A DNA stretch of 64,000 bases, from the NCBI GenBank assembly GCA_012729455.1, contig JAAYDC010000027.1, positions 52,645 through 116,644 on the forward strand. Reading direction: 5' to 3'. A program made the position numbers and the translations under genes. This stretch comes from Chloroflexota bacterium. GTDB taxonomy: Bacteria; Chloroflexota; Anaerolineae; UBA1429. Below, in pieces: positions 1-7,954 of this stretch. Below the pieces are notes generated by a model. That model was not told where the DNA came from. It was given only the letters and a program-made list of their open reading frames with translations, and ran no database searches. How positions within the stretch are numbered: position 1 is the stretch's first letter; every line of letters starts with the position of its first letter.

Positions 1-1182
1 CCGGCAGACCAGCCTTGGACGGACTGGTCTTACCCGTCGCGCATTCTGACCACAACCATAACCATCGTGCAGGGCTCACCGGTGATGGCCTTTGCCGTTA
101 ACCAACCGCTGATGTTTGATAACGAGTTTCAGCTAACGCTACGCTCTGAAGGTGATATCGAGTCGATCAGCGTGGTCACGAGCACCTATACGGCTATCTC
201 GGCCGTACCGGCTGCCAGCGTCGACGAGCTCAAGGCGGCTTCTACCAACTATCCCACTTGGGTGACTGAGCGCTACCTGCCTCTGCCCGATGTGCCGCAG
301 CGCGTGATCGACCTGGCCAACCAGATCGTGGCGGAAGCCGAGGCTGAGACACCCTATGACAAGGCGCGTGCTATCGAGACCTATATACGCACCTATGTGT
401 ACGACCTTGAAGTGCCGCGTGCCGCCCTCAACCAGGATGTGGTGGATTACTTTTTGTTCGATGCCAGACGCGGCTATTGCGACTATTCGGCCAGCGCCAT
501 GGTGGTGATGCTGCGCGCAGTGGGCGTGCCGGCGCGTTATGCCTCGGGCTTTGCCATGGGCGAATATGACCACGACCGCCAGGCTTATATTGTGCGCGAG
601 AGTTCGGCGCATGCCTGGACCGAGGTGTTCTTCCCGGGCTATGGCTGGATCGAGTTCGAGCCAACCCCCTCGCAGTCGACATTCACCTACCGCGGTCTGG
701 GCGGCAATATCGATACATCCAGATTTGAGGCCGCCACACCCGTGCCGGCTCCTGCACCGCGTATCCCGGATATCGCCTGGATCGGACTGGCGGTAGTATT
801 GCTGCTGGCAATCGTGATCATCTGGCCGTTCAAGTGGCTGAGGGACCGTGACCGTTCGCCGCGCCACAGCATCTTACACTCGTACGAGTGCCTAGTCGAC
901 GCAGCCCGTTGGATCGACTTTATGCCCACCGGCGGACAGACGCCTGCCAACTATCTGTTCGCACTGGCCAACGAGATCGAGGCGCGCAGCGGTGGCAGGT
1001 TGAGCGCGCGGCGCGACCTGGATTACCTGCGCGACGCCTACCTGGAGGCGCGTTACAGCGAAGCCGAGATTGACGCGATTACCGCAGCGCAAAGCGACGC
1101 GGCGCGCCGGCGAGCATCCAGTGTAATTCGGCGGGCCTTCTTTGGCGGCGACAAGCGCCGCAAAACGTTCCAGCCCGGCTGA
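1..1182 (+). CDS. Transglutaminase-like (TgpA-type) membrane protein, 5' end outside window
   Basis: The frame is open from the first base, so the start lies upstream; the GTG at 67 is internal. The visible 393 residues carry a papain-fold transglutaminase core: a GYCDYSAS motif with the presumed catalytic Cys at visible residue 160, an SAHAW motif with the His near 204, and FEPTPS near 218-223 at the third triad position, where many relatives have Asp. A single membrane segment follows at about 258-279, then a basic cytoplasmic tail like DUF4129. This is the usual C-terminal order of TgpA/YebA-type proteins: extracytoplasmic transglutaminase, one membrane helix, tail. The N-terminal multi-helix DUF3488 part would be expected outside the window. 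The biological substrate is unknown. Its neighbours do not suggest a pathway. Confidence 0.85.
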   Translation, partial: PADQPWTDWSYPSRILTTTITIVQGSPVMAFAVNQPLMFDNEFQLTLRSEGDIESISVVTSTYTAISAVPAASVDELKAASTNYPTWVTERYLPLPDVPQRVIDLANQIVAEAEAETPYDKARAIETYIRTYVYDLEVPRAALNQDVVDYFLFDARRGYCDYSASAMVVMLRAVGVPARYASGFAMGEYDHDRQAYIVRESSAHAWTEVFFPGYGWIEFEPTPSQSTFTYRGLGGNIDTSRFEAATPVPAPAPRIPDIAWIGLAVVLLLAIVIIWPFKWLRDRDRSPRHSILHSYECLVDAARWIDFMPTGGQTPANYLFALANEIEARSGGRLSARRDLDYLRDAYLEARYSEAEIDAITAAQSDAARRRASSVIRRAFFGGDKRRKTFQPG

Positions 1183-1186
1183 TCGT

Positions 1187-1214
1187 TTGGCAGTCGCCAG
1201 CGGCATGCTAGAAT
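1187..1214 (+). promoter_or_regulatory. Candidate sigma-70 promoter before the DUF1461 gene
   Basis: TTGGCA (1187-1192), a 16-base spacer and TAGAAT (1209-1214). Transcription would start near 1221, which is itself an ATG opening a 42-codon frame (1221-1349). The transcript would also cover the membrane-protein gene at 1342. Confidence 0.45.
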
Positions 1215-1341
1215 AACCCCATGCCCAAAAAGGGCCTGCAGGTCTTCTATCGCTGCACCTCGACGACGCCTTCTGCGAGCACGCCCGCTGGGGCAGCGAG
1301 GGGTATGCCGATGATTATTAGCGGATTCCGAGGTGCCAACG

Positions 1342-2058
1342 ATGAGTGAGATGCCCGAATCGCGCCGTAACACGCCTGCCATGCGCCGTGTGCTCGGTTG
1401 GCTGGTGCGCATCAGCCTGCCGATCGCGGTGCTGTCGCTGCCGCTCTTTTTGCTTTTCACCAACAGTTATGTCGAGTGGCACTATCGTTCGCCGGGGTTC
1501 CCGCCCTCGGAGCGCTTTAGCGCGGCCGAGCGCAGCCGTCTTTCGTCAGTCATCATCAACTATATTCGCGGCAGAGCATCGCTTGAGGAGATGCGCACCA
1601 TGCGCACCGATCAGGGCGAGGTAGCCATGCGTGATAGCGAAGTGCTGCACATTGTAGATGTCAAAGGCGTCACGAATCATTTTTTCGGGGCTGGGCCTGC
1701 GGCCGCCTATCTACTGATTCTTGCCTCGATCGCTTTGTGGCAGCGCTCACGGCGCGACCTGGCGCGTGCAATCCGCGGCGGGGTTTACTTTACGCTGGGG
1801 CTGATTGTGCTGATCGTCGCGGCGTCATTGATCGACTTTTCCGTCTTTTTCGACCGCTTCCACCGTGTGTTCTTTACCAGCGACTCGTGGCTTTTCTACT
1901 ATGAAGATACCCTCATCCAGCTATATCCGCTGCCGCTCTGGCAAGGGGCTGTCGTTCACCTGGGGGTGGTGATCCTGGCGGAGCTGGTAATCCTCTACCT
2001 GGTGGCCTGGCTGATCAACCGGCGGGCGCCGGCAGATAAGCTCATCCAGCGCGCTTGA
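1342..2058 (+). CDS. TIGR01906 / DUF1461 integral membrane protein
   Basis: A 238-residue membrane protein with four predicted helices: near residues 18-40, 122-138, 147-167 and 202-226. The extracytoplasmic loop contains RYxxPGF-like and FFDRFHRVFF stretches, and a W-F-Y-Y-ED-LIQLYPLPLW pattern. These match the TIGR01906/DUF1461 family, whose function is not known. The ATG at 1342 is chosen because GAGGTG at 1330-1335 lies six bases upstream. The GTG at 1333 would overlap that ribosome-binding site. The 3' end overlaps the convergent Rrf2 gene by 17 bases, leaving no room for a terminator between them. Confidence 0.8.
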   Translation: MSEMPESRRNTPAMRRVLGWLVRISLPIAVLSLPLFLLFTNSYVEWHYRSPGFPPSERFSAAERSRLSSVIINYIRGRASLEEMRTMRTDQGEVAMRDSEVLHIVDVKGVTNHFFGAGPAAAYLLILASIALWQRSRRDLARAIRGGVYFTLGLIVLIVAASLIDFSVFFDRFHRVFFTSDSWLFYYEDTLIQLYPLPLWQGAVVHLGVVILAELVILYLVAWLINRRAPADKLIQRA

Positions 2059-2470
2059 CGCGCTCGCGCTCTGCCAGCTTGGCGAAGGAGGTCTCCTCCA
2101 GCATGCGGTGGGTGGTCTCGGCCACCAGTGTCCAGACTTCGCGCACGGCGCAGCAGTCGGCAAAGACACACTCTTCGGTATTGATGTCATCGGCACACAG
2201 TGTGGGCGCCAGCGATCCTTCCAGCGCCAGCACGGCATCGTTGATCGAGATCTTTTCAGGGCTGCGAGAGAGCATGTGGCCGCCCTGCGGACCGCGCCGG
2301 CTGCGGATTAACCCGGCTTTGCGCATGGTGATCAGCAGCTGGTATAGATAGTTCTCGGGGATGTTGCGCTTACTGGCGATATCGGCGCTCTGGATATAGC
2401 CCTCACCATAACGCTGCGAGAGCTCCAGCAGCGCGCGAATGCCGTATTCCCCTTTGGTCGAGATCCTCAT
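2042..2470 (-). CDS. Rrf2-family transcriptional regulator, probably Fe-S cluster binding
   Basis: A 142-residue Rrf2/IscR-type regulator with the characteristic MRISTKGEYGIRAL start, a winged helix-turn-helix (about 25-62, with RRGPQGGHML forming the wing) and a dimerisation helix at the C-terminus. Cys92, Cys101 and Cys106/107 fall at the positions where IscR and relatives ligate a [2Fe-2S] cluster (92/98/104 in E. coli IscR), although the Cys92-Cys101 spacing is wider. It probably senses redox, iron-sulphur or sulphur status. It is divergent from a TtcA-like gene that itself needs an Fe-S cluster, which fits local regulation, but that link is inference. It has its own strong promoter with direct repeats just downstream. 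Confidence 0.9.
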   Translation of the reverse strand: MRISTKGEYGIRALLELSQRYGEGYIQSADIASKRNIPENYLYQLLITMRKAGLIRSRRGPQGGHMLSRSPEKISINDAVLALEGSLAPTLCADDINTEECVFADCCAVREVWTLVAETTHRMLEETSFAKLAERERVKRAG

Positions 2471-2505
2471 CTGAAAAGCAGCCTATTCAAGTTTATTGCT
2501 CAAGT

Positions 2506-2533
2506 ATTATAACATTTCGGCAGGATGCGTCAA
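2506..2533 (-). promoter_or_regulatory. Promoter of the Rrf2 gene with adjacent direct repeats
   Basis: On the minus strand TTGACG (2533-2528), a 16-base spacer and a perfect TATAAT (2511-2506). Between the -10 box and the gene, ACTTGA is repeated twice with a 13-14 base period (about 2486-2505). This is a plausible autoregulatory operator, but it is not a recognised consensus. Confidence 0.6.
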
Positions 2534-2547
2534 ATCATTCTTTCGCG

Positions 2548-2576
2548 TTGCTCGGCGTGACCGCATGTGCTAGCAT
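2548..2576 (+). promoter_or_regulatory. Leaderless-type promoter of the TtcA-like gene
   Basis: TTGCTC (2548-2553), a 17-base spacer and TAGCAT (2571-2576). The predicted transcription start falls on or next to the ATG at 2583, and there is no Shine-Dalgarno sequence in CATGCACAC. The mRNA therefore looks leaderless. Confidence 0.5.
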
Positions 2577-2582
2577 GCACAC

Positions 2583-3338
2583 ATGTCAACCGCTGACCCA
2601 GCCCGTGCCGACAAACTCGCTTTTTATCTGTTAAAGTCGCTCAACAAAGCCCTGCGCCAGTACCGCATGCTCGCTGCGAGCGATCGTGTGCTGGTGGCCG
2701 TCTCGGGCGGCAAAGACAGCCTGACGCTTCTGGACCTGCTCTGGCGGCGGCAGCGCTCCGCCCCCGACCGTATCCATCTGTCGGCTGCTCACATCACCTC
2801 CGACAGCTCGTGCGGGCGCAGTGTCGGGCTCGAGTGGCTGCAAACCTATTGCGATGCGCGCCACATCCCACTGGCGGTGCGCGACATTGCGCTGCGCGAG
2901 GAGCTGGCTGCCACCCATCTTTCGCCCTGTTTTCGCTGTGCCTGGCTGCGGCGCAAGGCGCTCTTTGAACTGGCGGATGCGAGCGGTTGTAATGTGATGG
3001 CTTTTGGCCACCATGCCGATGACATTGCCGAGACAACCCTGATGAACCTGTTTTACAACGCCCGCTTTCGGCGCATGGAGCCCAAAATGCGCCTGTTTGA
3101 CGGGCGGTTGACGTTGATCCGCCCTCTGGCACTGATCGAGGAGCGCGAGATCACGCCTTTTGTGGCTGCGAGCGACTTTCCTATCAGCGGCACAGCCTGC
3201 TCCTACAGCGCCGATTCGCGCCGCACACTGATGCGCCGTATCCTGCGCGAGGTCGAGGCCGACTGCTGCGACGCCAAACGCCACATTTACCGCGCCATCG
3301 AACACTATCAGGAGAATTCTCATGACACAGACGATTGA
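2583..3338 (+). CDS. TtcA/TilS-family tRNA-modifying PP-loop ATPase
   Basis: A 251-residue PP-loop protein. The ATP-binding SGGKDS motif is at 41-46. Cys116 and Cys119 (SPCFRCAWLRR) and Cys206 (GTACSY) match the three cysteines that hold the [4Fe-4S] cluster in TtcA, the enzyme that thiolates cytidine 32 of tRNA. The GHHADDIAETTLMNLFY segment at 142-158 is also typical of TtcA. TilS (tRNA-Ile lysidine synthetase) lacks these cysteines, so a TtcA-like thiolase is preferred. The last 17 bases overlap the next gene, indicating co-transcription. The start is supported by a promoter whose predicted start point coincides with the ATG. Confidence 0.85.
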   Translation: MSTADPARADKLAFYLLKSLNKALRQYRMLAASDRVLVAVSGGKDSLTLLDLLWRRQRSAPDRIHLSAAHITSDSSCGRSVGLEWLQTYCDARHIPLAVRDIALREELAATHLSPCFRCAWLRRKALFELADASGCNVMAFGHHADDIAETTLMNLFYNARFRRMEPKMRLFDGRLTLIRPLALIEEREITPFVAASDFPISGTACSYSADSRRTLMRRILREVEADCCDAKRHIYRAIEHYQENSHDTDD

Positions 3339-3906
3339 GCCCTGTACCTATTATGCTGAGGGTGGGCCTGCCAACACCGACGCGGCACTTGAACTGATGC
3401 GCGCCTATTGCCAGGCGCACCCGGTAGAGCATATTATCATCGCCAGCACCAGTGGTACCTCTGCCTTGCGCGCCATGCAGGTGCTGGATCCAGCCAAGTT
3501 GATCGTGGTGTCGCACTCGTACGGCTTTGCCAAACCCAACCATCAGGAATTGCTCCCCGAGGCGCGCCAGCAGCTGGTGGTGGCCGGCATCCCGATTGTG
3601 ACGGCAGCACATGCCTTTGGCGGGGTTAACCGGGCGGTGAGGACCAAGTTCGGCCCCACCCAGCTGGATGAGCTGATCGCCAACACCCTGCGCCTGGTTT
3701 CCGACGGCTTCAAGGTAGCCTGCGAGATCACCCTCATGGCGGCGGATGCCGGGCTGGTAGCCAGCGGCGAAGAGGTGCTGGCGGCGGGCGGGACAGGGCG
3801 CGGAATCGACACAGCCGCACTGTTGCGGGCGGCTGTGTCGCAAAATATGTTCGATTTGAGGGTGCTTGAGTTGGTGTGCAAACCGCGCACCAGCCAACGC
3901 CCCTAG
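3322..3906 (+). CDS. Pyruvate kinase alpha/beta-domain-like protein
   Basis: A 194-residue stand-alone domain that resembles the C-terminal (effector-binding) domain of pyruvate kinase. It has the ASTSGTSALRAMQ stretch, the VSHSYGF strand and a conserved GIPIVTAAHAFGG region. It lacks the catalytic TIM barrel of pyruvate kinase, so it is not a glycolytic enzyme. Members of this family are annotated only as pyruvate kinase alpha/beta domain-containing proteins. It overlaps the TtcA-like gene by 17 bases and is translated with it (AGGAG at 3310-3314). Its stop interlocks with the stop of the convergent epimerase gene in a CTAG tetranucleotide. Confidence 0.75.
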   Translation: MTQTIEPCTYYAEGGPANTDAALELMRAYCQAHPVEHIIIASTSGTSALRAMQVLDPAKLIVVSHSYGFAKPNHQELLPEARQQLVVAGIPIVTAAHAFGGVNRAVRTKFGPTQLDELIANTLRLVSDGFKVACEITLMAADAGLVASGEEVLAAGGTGRGIDTAALLRAAVSQNMFDLRVLELVCKPRTSQRP

Positions 3907-4712
3907 TCGGTAAAGTATTCCATGATCTTTTGGTACAGGGCCTTGATATCGGGGCCGATATCCTCCTGACCTTCTGTATCGAGGTACTCGACCCCTACAA
4001 TGCCACGAAAGCGGCGCGCGCGCAGGCGCTTGAGCACCCAGTCGAAATCGGTGGTGCCCTCACCATATCGCGTCTGCATGACCTCGGGCGAGGCGTCGCG
4101 CAGGTGTACGATCGCCGCGCGATCCATCAGAGGCTCGGTATCCTCCAGGTCGATCGATTGCATCACGGCATGCGACGGGTCATAGTCGACTTTGAGCCCA
4201 GGCACACGCTCCAAGAGCTCGAGGGCTGAGGGGACCGACTCGGCCACCGAACCGCTGTGGCATTCCAACGCAAAGGTCACGCCAGTACCCTCGGCTACAT
4301 CCACCAGCTCGCGCAGGCTCTCGGCCGAATCGCTCATGCCCTGCTCGAACGAGCGGTCTTTGGCACGCCCGCCGGGCTGCAGCGTCGCGACACACACGCG
4401 GTGCTCCAGCATCAGGCGCACGATCGCTTTTGCCTGTGAAAGGCGCGTCACGATCGCCTGGCAGGAGCGGTCGTACAGGGCGGGAGAAAAGCCAATGTTG
4501 AGCGTCGCCAGGCTCAGATGGTTGGCCTTGAACGCATTGTTGAGGCGCGCACACACGCCGTCGTAATCCTTGACCAGTTCAGAGGGCATCAGGTGTGCCC
4601 AGCCCTCCACCGCCAGCAGGTCGACCTTGCTAAACCCTAACTCTCTAACAGCTGCTAGAGCATCTTCGAGTGAACGGCGGCTAAAGGCCGTTGTCGCGCA
4701 GGCAATCGGCAT
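3903..4712 (-). CDS. Sugar phosphate isomerase/epimerase (TIM barrel)
   Basis: A 269-residue xylose-isomerase-like TIM barrel (AP endonuclease family 2). Likely metal ligands sit in FALECHSG, KVDYDPSH, HLRDAS and VGVEYLD. An open frame extends 17 codons further upstream, but AAAGGAG placed four bases before the ATG at 4712 decides the start. It is the last gene of a minus-strand series with two Gfo/Idh/MocA oxidoreductases and two further epimerases. A role in epimerising or eliminating keto-sugar intermediates is inferred; the substrate cannot be read from the sequence. Confidence 0.85.
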   Translation of the reverse strand: MPIACATTAFSRRSLEDALAAVRELGFSKVDLLAVEGWAHLMPSELVKDYDGVCARLNNAFKANHLSLATLNIGFSPALYDRSCQAIVTRLSQAKAIVRLMLEHRVCVATLQPGGRAKDRSFEQGMSDSAESLRELVDVAEGTGVTFALECHSGSVAESVPSALELLERVPGLKVDYDPSHAVMQSIDLEDTEPLMDRAAIVHLRDASPEVMQTRYGEGTTDFDWVLKRLRARRFRGIVGVEYLDTEGQEDIGPDIKALYQKIMEYFTD

Positions 4713-4763
4713 GCTGCTCCTTTCGGGGCGGCAGAGCGTTTTTGTAGCACCCCGCCGGCTCAC

Positions 4764-5846
4764 TCACTTTGGAAAGACACCTGCTTCGACCATTGCCAAG
4801 AAGGGATTATCCTGCACCGTCACCGGGAAGTGAACCACCCCGCGGCGGCGAGAGGATTCATAGATGCCGATCATGATCTCCATGATCGTCTTACCGTGCG
4901 TCATGGCATCCAGCGGATGCGCTTTGCCGGTTTCGATGGCGGCGATCACGTCTTCGATTTCCATGGTAATGTCGCCGCGATGATTCTCCCAGCTGACCGG
5001 GATGACCTTGCTCTCGGCACCATGCGTCTCTCGCACCAGCCAGCGATCGCCAAGCGGGCGCGCGCTGGGATAGTAGTCCCCCGAGACCTCGATGTGTCCC
5101 GTCTCGCCATAGACCGCCAGGTATTGGTAATCCATCATCGTGTCATCCCAGGCGTTAAACATACGCACGTCCGGGTTGCTGGCAGCGCGCCCCCAGGTAA
5201 AGTGGCTAAAGAGGCTGCCCTCAAATGCGATAAAGGCGGTACCGCCTTCTTCGGCGCGGTGGCCAAAGTAGCAATAGTCCGAGTTGCCGTCTACGTTGCC
5301 GATCAGGTGGGTGGGGGTGGGCCAGCCCAGCAGATCCAGCATCATGTGGATGGTGTGGCAGGCATCCGTCATCATGCACTGATACTTGCTGATCGCCACA
5401 CAGGAGAGCACCTTGCCGATCGCACCGGATTGGATCAACTTGCGCGCCGCGGCATATTGCGGCGAATAGGTGCGTTGGTGGCTGACGGTGAACACCGTGC
5501 CGGCACGCTTGCAGGTCTCGATCATCAGGTTAGTTTCGGCCAGGTTCATTGCCAGCGGTTTTTCGCAGATGATGCCCTTGGCGCCGGCCTCGGCAGCCGC
5601 CACCACCGCCTCGCAGTGAGCCTGCTCGGGCGTTACCACAGACACCAGGTCGGGCTTTTGCTCCGCCAGCATCGTATACATGTCGGTATAGAGCTTGGTT
5701 TCGTCGCCGAAATCCTTGCGCCATTTATCCAGCGATGCCTGCGAGATGTCTGCACCCCCCACAATGGGGATGCCAGCCTGCTGGAAGGCGTGCGCATGAC
5801 CATGCGCCATGCATCCGCAGCCAATGATTGCCGCACGATAGGTCAT
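4764..5846 (-). CDS. Gfo/Idh/MocA-family NAD(P)-dependent oxidoreductase
   Basis: A 360-residue protein with an N-terminal Rossmann fold (IIGCGCMAHGHAHAF, nucleotide-binding glycines at about 8-14), the family EKP motif in IICEKPLA near residue 95, and a C-terminal substrate/tetramerisation domain. Such enzymes oxidise or reduce a hydroxyl of sugars, inositols or glycosides. AAGGAGG five to six bases before the ATG at 5846 chooses this start over a methionine seven codons upstream. Its neighbours are two epimerase-like TIM barrels, a pairing known from inositol, levoglucosan and C-glycoside 3-keto-sugar pathways. The precise substrate is unknown. Confidence 0.9.
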   Translation of the reverse strand: MTYRAAIIGCGCMAHGHAHAFQQAGIPIVGGADISQASLDKWRKDFGDETKLYTDMYTMLAEQKPDLVSVVTPEQAHCEAVVAAAEAGAKGIICEKPLAMNLAETNLMIETCKRAGTVFTVSHQRTYSPQYAAARKLIQSGAIGKVLSCVAISKYQCMMTDACHTIHMMLDLLGWPTPTHLIGNVDGNSDYCYFGHRAEEGGTAFIAFEGSLFSHFTWGRAASNPDVRMFNAWDDTMMDYQYLAVYGETGHIEVSGDYYPSARPLGDRWLVRETHGAESKVIPVSWENHRGDITMEIEDVIAAIETGKAHPLDAMTHGKTIMEIMIGIYESSRRRGVVHFPVTVQDNPFLAMVEAGVFPK

Positions 5847-5900
5847 GTTGGCCTCCTTATCGGTCACAATGTGCGATCAGGTGATCAAGTTACGCGGCGC

Positions 5901-6896
5901 TCAGGCCGGCGCTGCCGCCTGCGCCACGATCTCATCGCGCAGTTTCTTGGCATATTCCACGCTATGGCGCATGTGGGTCTTCATCATCTCGGCAGCGTCA
6001 TAGTTCTTGTAATCTTCGGGGCGCGGCTGTATGCCGGCAGCCATGATCTTTTCGCCCAGACGCAGATGCTTCATAAACTTCATCATCTTGGCGGCATCGT
6101 AATCGAGCGTGCTGAGGAATTTTTCGTCATAAGCCGGTATCTCGATAAAGCCCCAACCATCTTCAATATTCAGGTTGATATTGGGGTTGTGCTTGTAAAG
6201 GATCTCGGTCACTTTGCGCAGGTCTACCTGCCCGGTGCCCAGAGCGGTGCCCGCCAGCCAGGTATAGCCCTTGTCGGTCGAGATCACGACAGTATCTTTG
6301 TAGTGCGTCGTCTTGGCATAGGGCGCCAGAATCTCAGTGGCTTCCACCGGGTCTTCGAGCATGCCCAGCGGGTTGGCGGTATCCATATTGACCCCCACCC
6401 ATGGGCTGTTGACGCGCTCGATCATACGTGCCAGCTCGGACGAGGTGAGATCGACATGTAGTTCGACGGTCACAGCGACGTTATAGTCGGCGGCGATGGG
6501 GGCCAACTTTTGCAGCACCTGAGTCGCGAGCTCATATTGCTCAGCAAAGGTTGGCTTGGTCATGGTGCGCTCTTTGAGGAGCCCAAAGCTGGTGTTAAGG
6601 CAGGTCGCCCCCATGCGTGCGGCTGCCGGGAAGAGCGGGATCCAATCCTGCACGAGATCATCGACGGTTTTGCCCGAATCCTTGGGATTGATGCGCGCAC
6701 CATACAGCTCCAGGTAGAGGTTGTGAGCGCGCAGTTTCGAAAGGAAATGGTCCGAATACTCGGCGGGCTTGTCGATAAAGGTGCGCGTGCCCAGGAGCTG
6801 CAGGCCTTCCAGGCCATACTCGACAGTGATATCCAAAAAACCCATCGGGTCGAGGTTGAGCGGGTTAAAGCTGATCGTATCCAATCCGACTTTCAT
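5901..6896 (-). CDS. Sugar phosphate isomerase/epimerase (TIM barrel)
   Basis: A 331-residue TIM-barrel epimerase starting MKVGLDTISFNPLNLD. Presumed metal-binding acidic and His residues lie in VTVELHVDLTS, GVNMDTANPLG and THYKDT, and in NLNIEDGWG. GGAGGATC upstream of the ATG at 6896 decides the start; the frame runs 32 codons further without a ribosome-binding site. It is clearly paralogous to the next gene (6938-7909), sharing the same N-terminal motif, the GAR/GSGINP-DSGKTV region and the C-terminal GIxPRPEDL motif. It appears to be an old duplication, since the two are well diverged. Operon context suggests a paired role with the Gfo/Idh oxidoreductases. Confidence 0.85.
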   Translation of the reverse strand: MKVGLDTISFNPLNLDPMGFLDITVEYGLEGLQLLGTRTFIDKPAEYSDHFLSKLRAHNLYLELYGARINPKDSGKTVDDLVQDWIPLFPAAARMGATCLNTSFGLLKERTMTKPTFAEQYELATQVLQKLAPIAADYNVAVTVELHVDLTSSELARMIERVNSPWVGVNMDTANPLGMLEDPVEATEILAPYAKTTHYKDTVVISTDKGYTWLAGTALGTGQVDLRKVTEILYKHNPNINLNIEDGWGFIEIPAYDEKFLSTLDYDAAKMMKFMKHLRLGEKIMAAGIQPRPEDYKNYDAAEMMKTHMRHSVEYAKKLRDEIVAQAAAPA

Positions 6897-6937
6897 GCCT
6901 GATCCTCCATATTTATACCTTGATACAACTGGGCAGT

Positions 6938-7909
6938 TTAGCGGCCTTCGATGCGGTCGCGCAGGCGGCGCACATAGTTGGCGCTGTGCCACAATCTACC
7001 TGCCATCGCCTGGCGGACGTCGTGCTTGCTCAGGTCCTCGGGACGCGGATGAATGCCCGCGTCAACCATCCGCTTGCCCTCGCGCAGAAATTTCCAGAAC
7101 TGCATCATGCGCACCGCGTTCTGCTCGGGGAAGCTGTTCAGGTAGGCCTCGTCGTAACACGGAATCGGGATCGAGCCCCAGCCATCTTCGATGTTGAGGT
7201 GGATATCGGGGTTGTATTTGTACAAGAGCTCAGCCACCGCGGGGATATCGACCAAACCGGTGCCGATCGGCGCTCCGCCCTGCCAATTAAAGCCGTCGTC
7301 CGTAAAGTAGACGCAGGTATCCTTAAAATGGGTCGATTCGGCATAGGGCGCCAATGCCCTAGCAGCCTCGACGGGGTCTTCCATCAGGCCCAGCGAGTTG
7401 GCGGTATCCAGTGCCGCGCGCACCCAAGGGCTGTCGACAGCATCCAGCAGATTAACCAGCTCACGATAGGTAAGGTCGACGTGGATCTCGACAGTGATGA
7501 ACACCTTGTGATCGGCTGCCATCGGGGCGAGGGCTTTGAGCACCTGCACGGCACCATCAAACTGCTCTTTAAAGTTGGACATCATACGTTCCTGATAGAG
7601 CCCAAAACAGGTATTGAGGTTGTGGGCGCCCATCTGTGCTGCCAGAGGAAAGAGCCGTTTCCAGGGCTCGACCATCTCGGCAACCGTCTTGCCCGAATCG
7701 CGCGGGTTGATGCCCGAACCGGTCAGTTCGACGAACAGGTCGTGCTTGCGTAGCTTTTTGGTGAACTCCTCAGTCACCTCGGGTTTATCGAGAAACAAGC
7801 CCGACCCGAGCTGCAACCCCTCCAGGTTGTAATCCAGAGTCTTTTGCAATAGCCCCATGGCATCCAACTTCCACGAGCTAAAGCAGATGGTATCCAACCC
7901 AACTTTCAT
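6938..7909 (-). CDS. Sugar phosphate isomerase/epimerase (TIM barrel), paralogue of the downstream gene
   Basis: A 323-residue TIM barrel starting MKVGLDTICFSSWKLD with AAGGAGG six bases upstream. It has the same architecture and conserved acidic positions as the neighbouring 331-residue protein: TVEIHVDLTY, AALDTANSLG, THFKDT and LNIEDGWGS. The close spacing (41 bases) and common orientation place both in one transcript. Two related but diverged barrels in a single operon may act on successive intermediates or form a heteromer; this is inference. Confidence 0.85.
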   Translation of the reverse strand: MKVGLDTICFSSWKLDAMGLLQKTLDYNLEGLQLGSGLFLDKPEVTEEFTKKLRKHDLFVELTGSGINPRDSGKTVAEMVEPWKRLFPLAAQMGAHNLNTCFGLYQERMMSNFKEQFDGAVQVLKALAPMAADHKVFITVEIHVDLTYRELVNLLDAVDSPWVRAALDTANSLGLMEDPVEAARALAPYAESTHFKDTCVYFTDDGFNWQGGAPIGTGLVDIPAVAELLYKYNPDIHLNIEDGWGSIPIPCYDEAYLNSFPEQNAVRMMQFWKFLREGKRMVDAGIHPRPEDLSKHDVRQAMAGRLWHSANYVRRLRDRIEGR

Positions 7910-7954
7910 TATGCCTCCTTCGGCCCCGATAGTTTAGTGAACCCTATGCTAGTG

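Noticed and set aside
3322..3906. Pyruvate kinase (pyk)
   Set aside because: Only the C-terminal-type domain is present; the catalytic barrel with its metal and substrate residues is absent.
4830..6461. A long (543-codon) plus-strand frame opposite the Gfo/Idh and epimerase genes
   Set aside because: It is antisense to two well-supported genes, has low-complexity composition rich in His, Arg and Gly, no domain and no ribosome-binding site.
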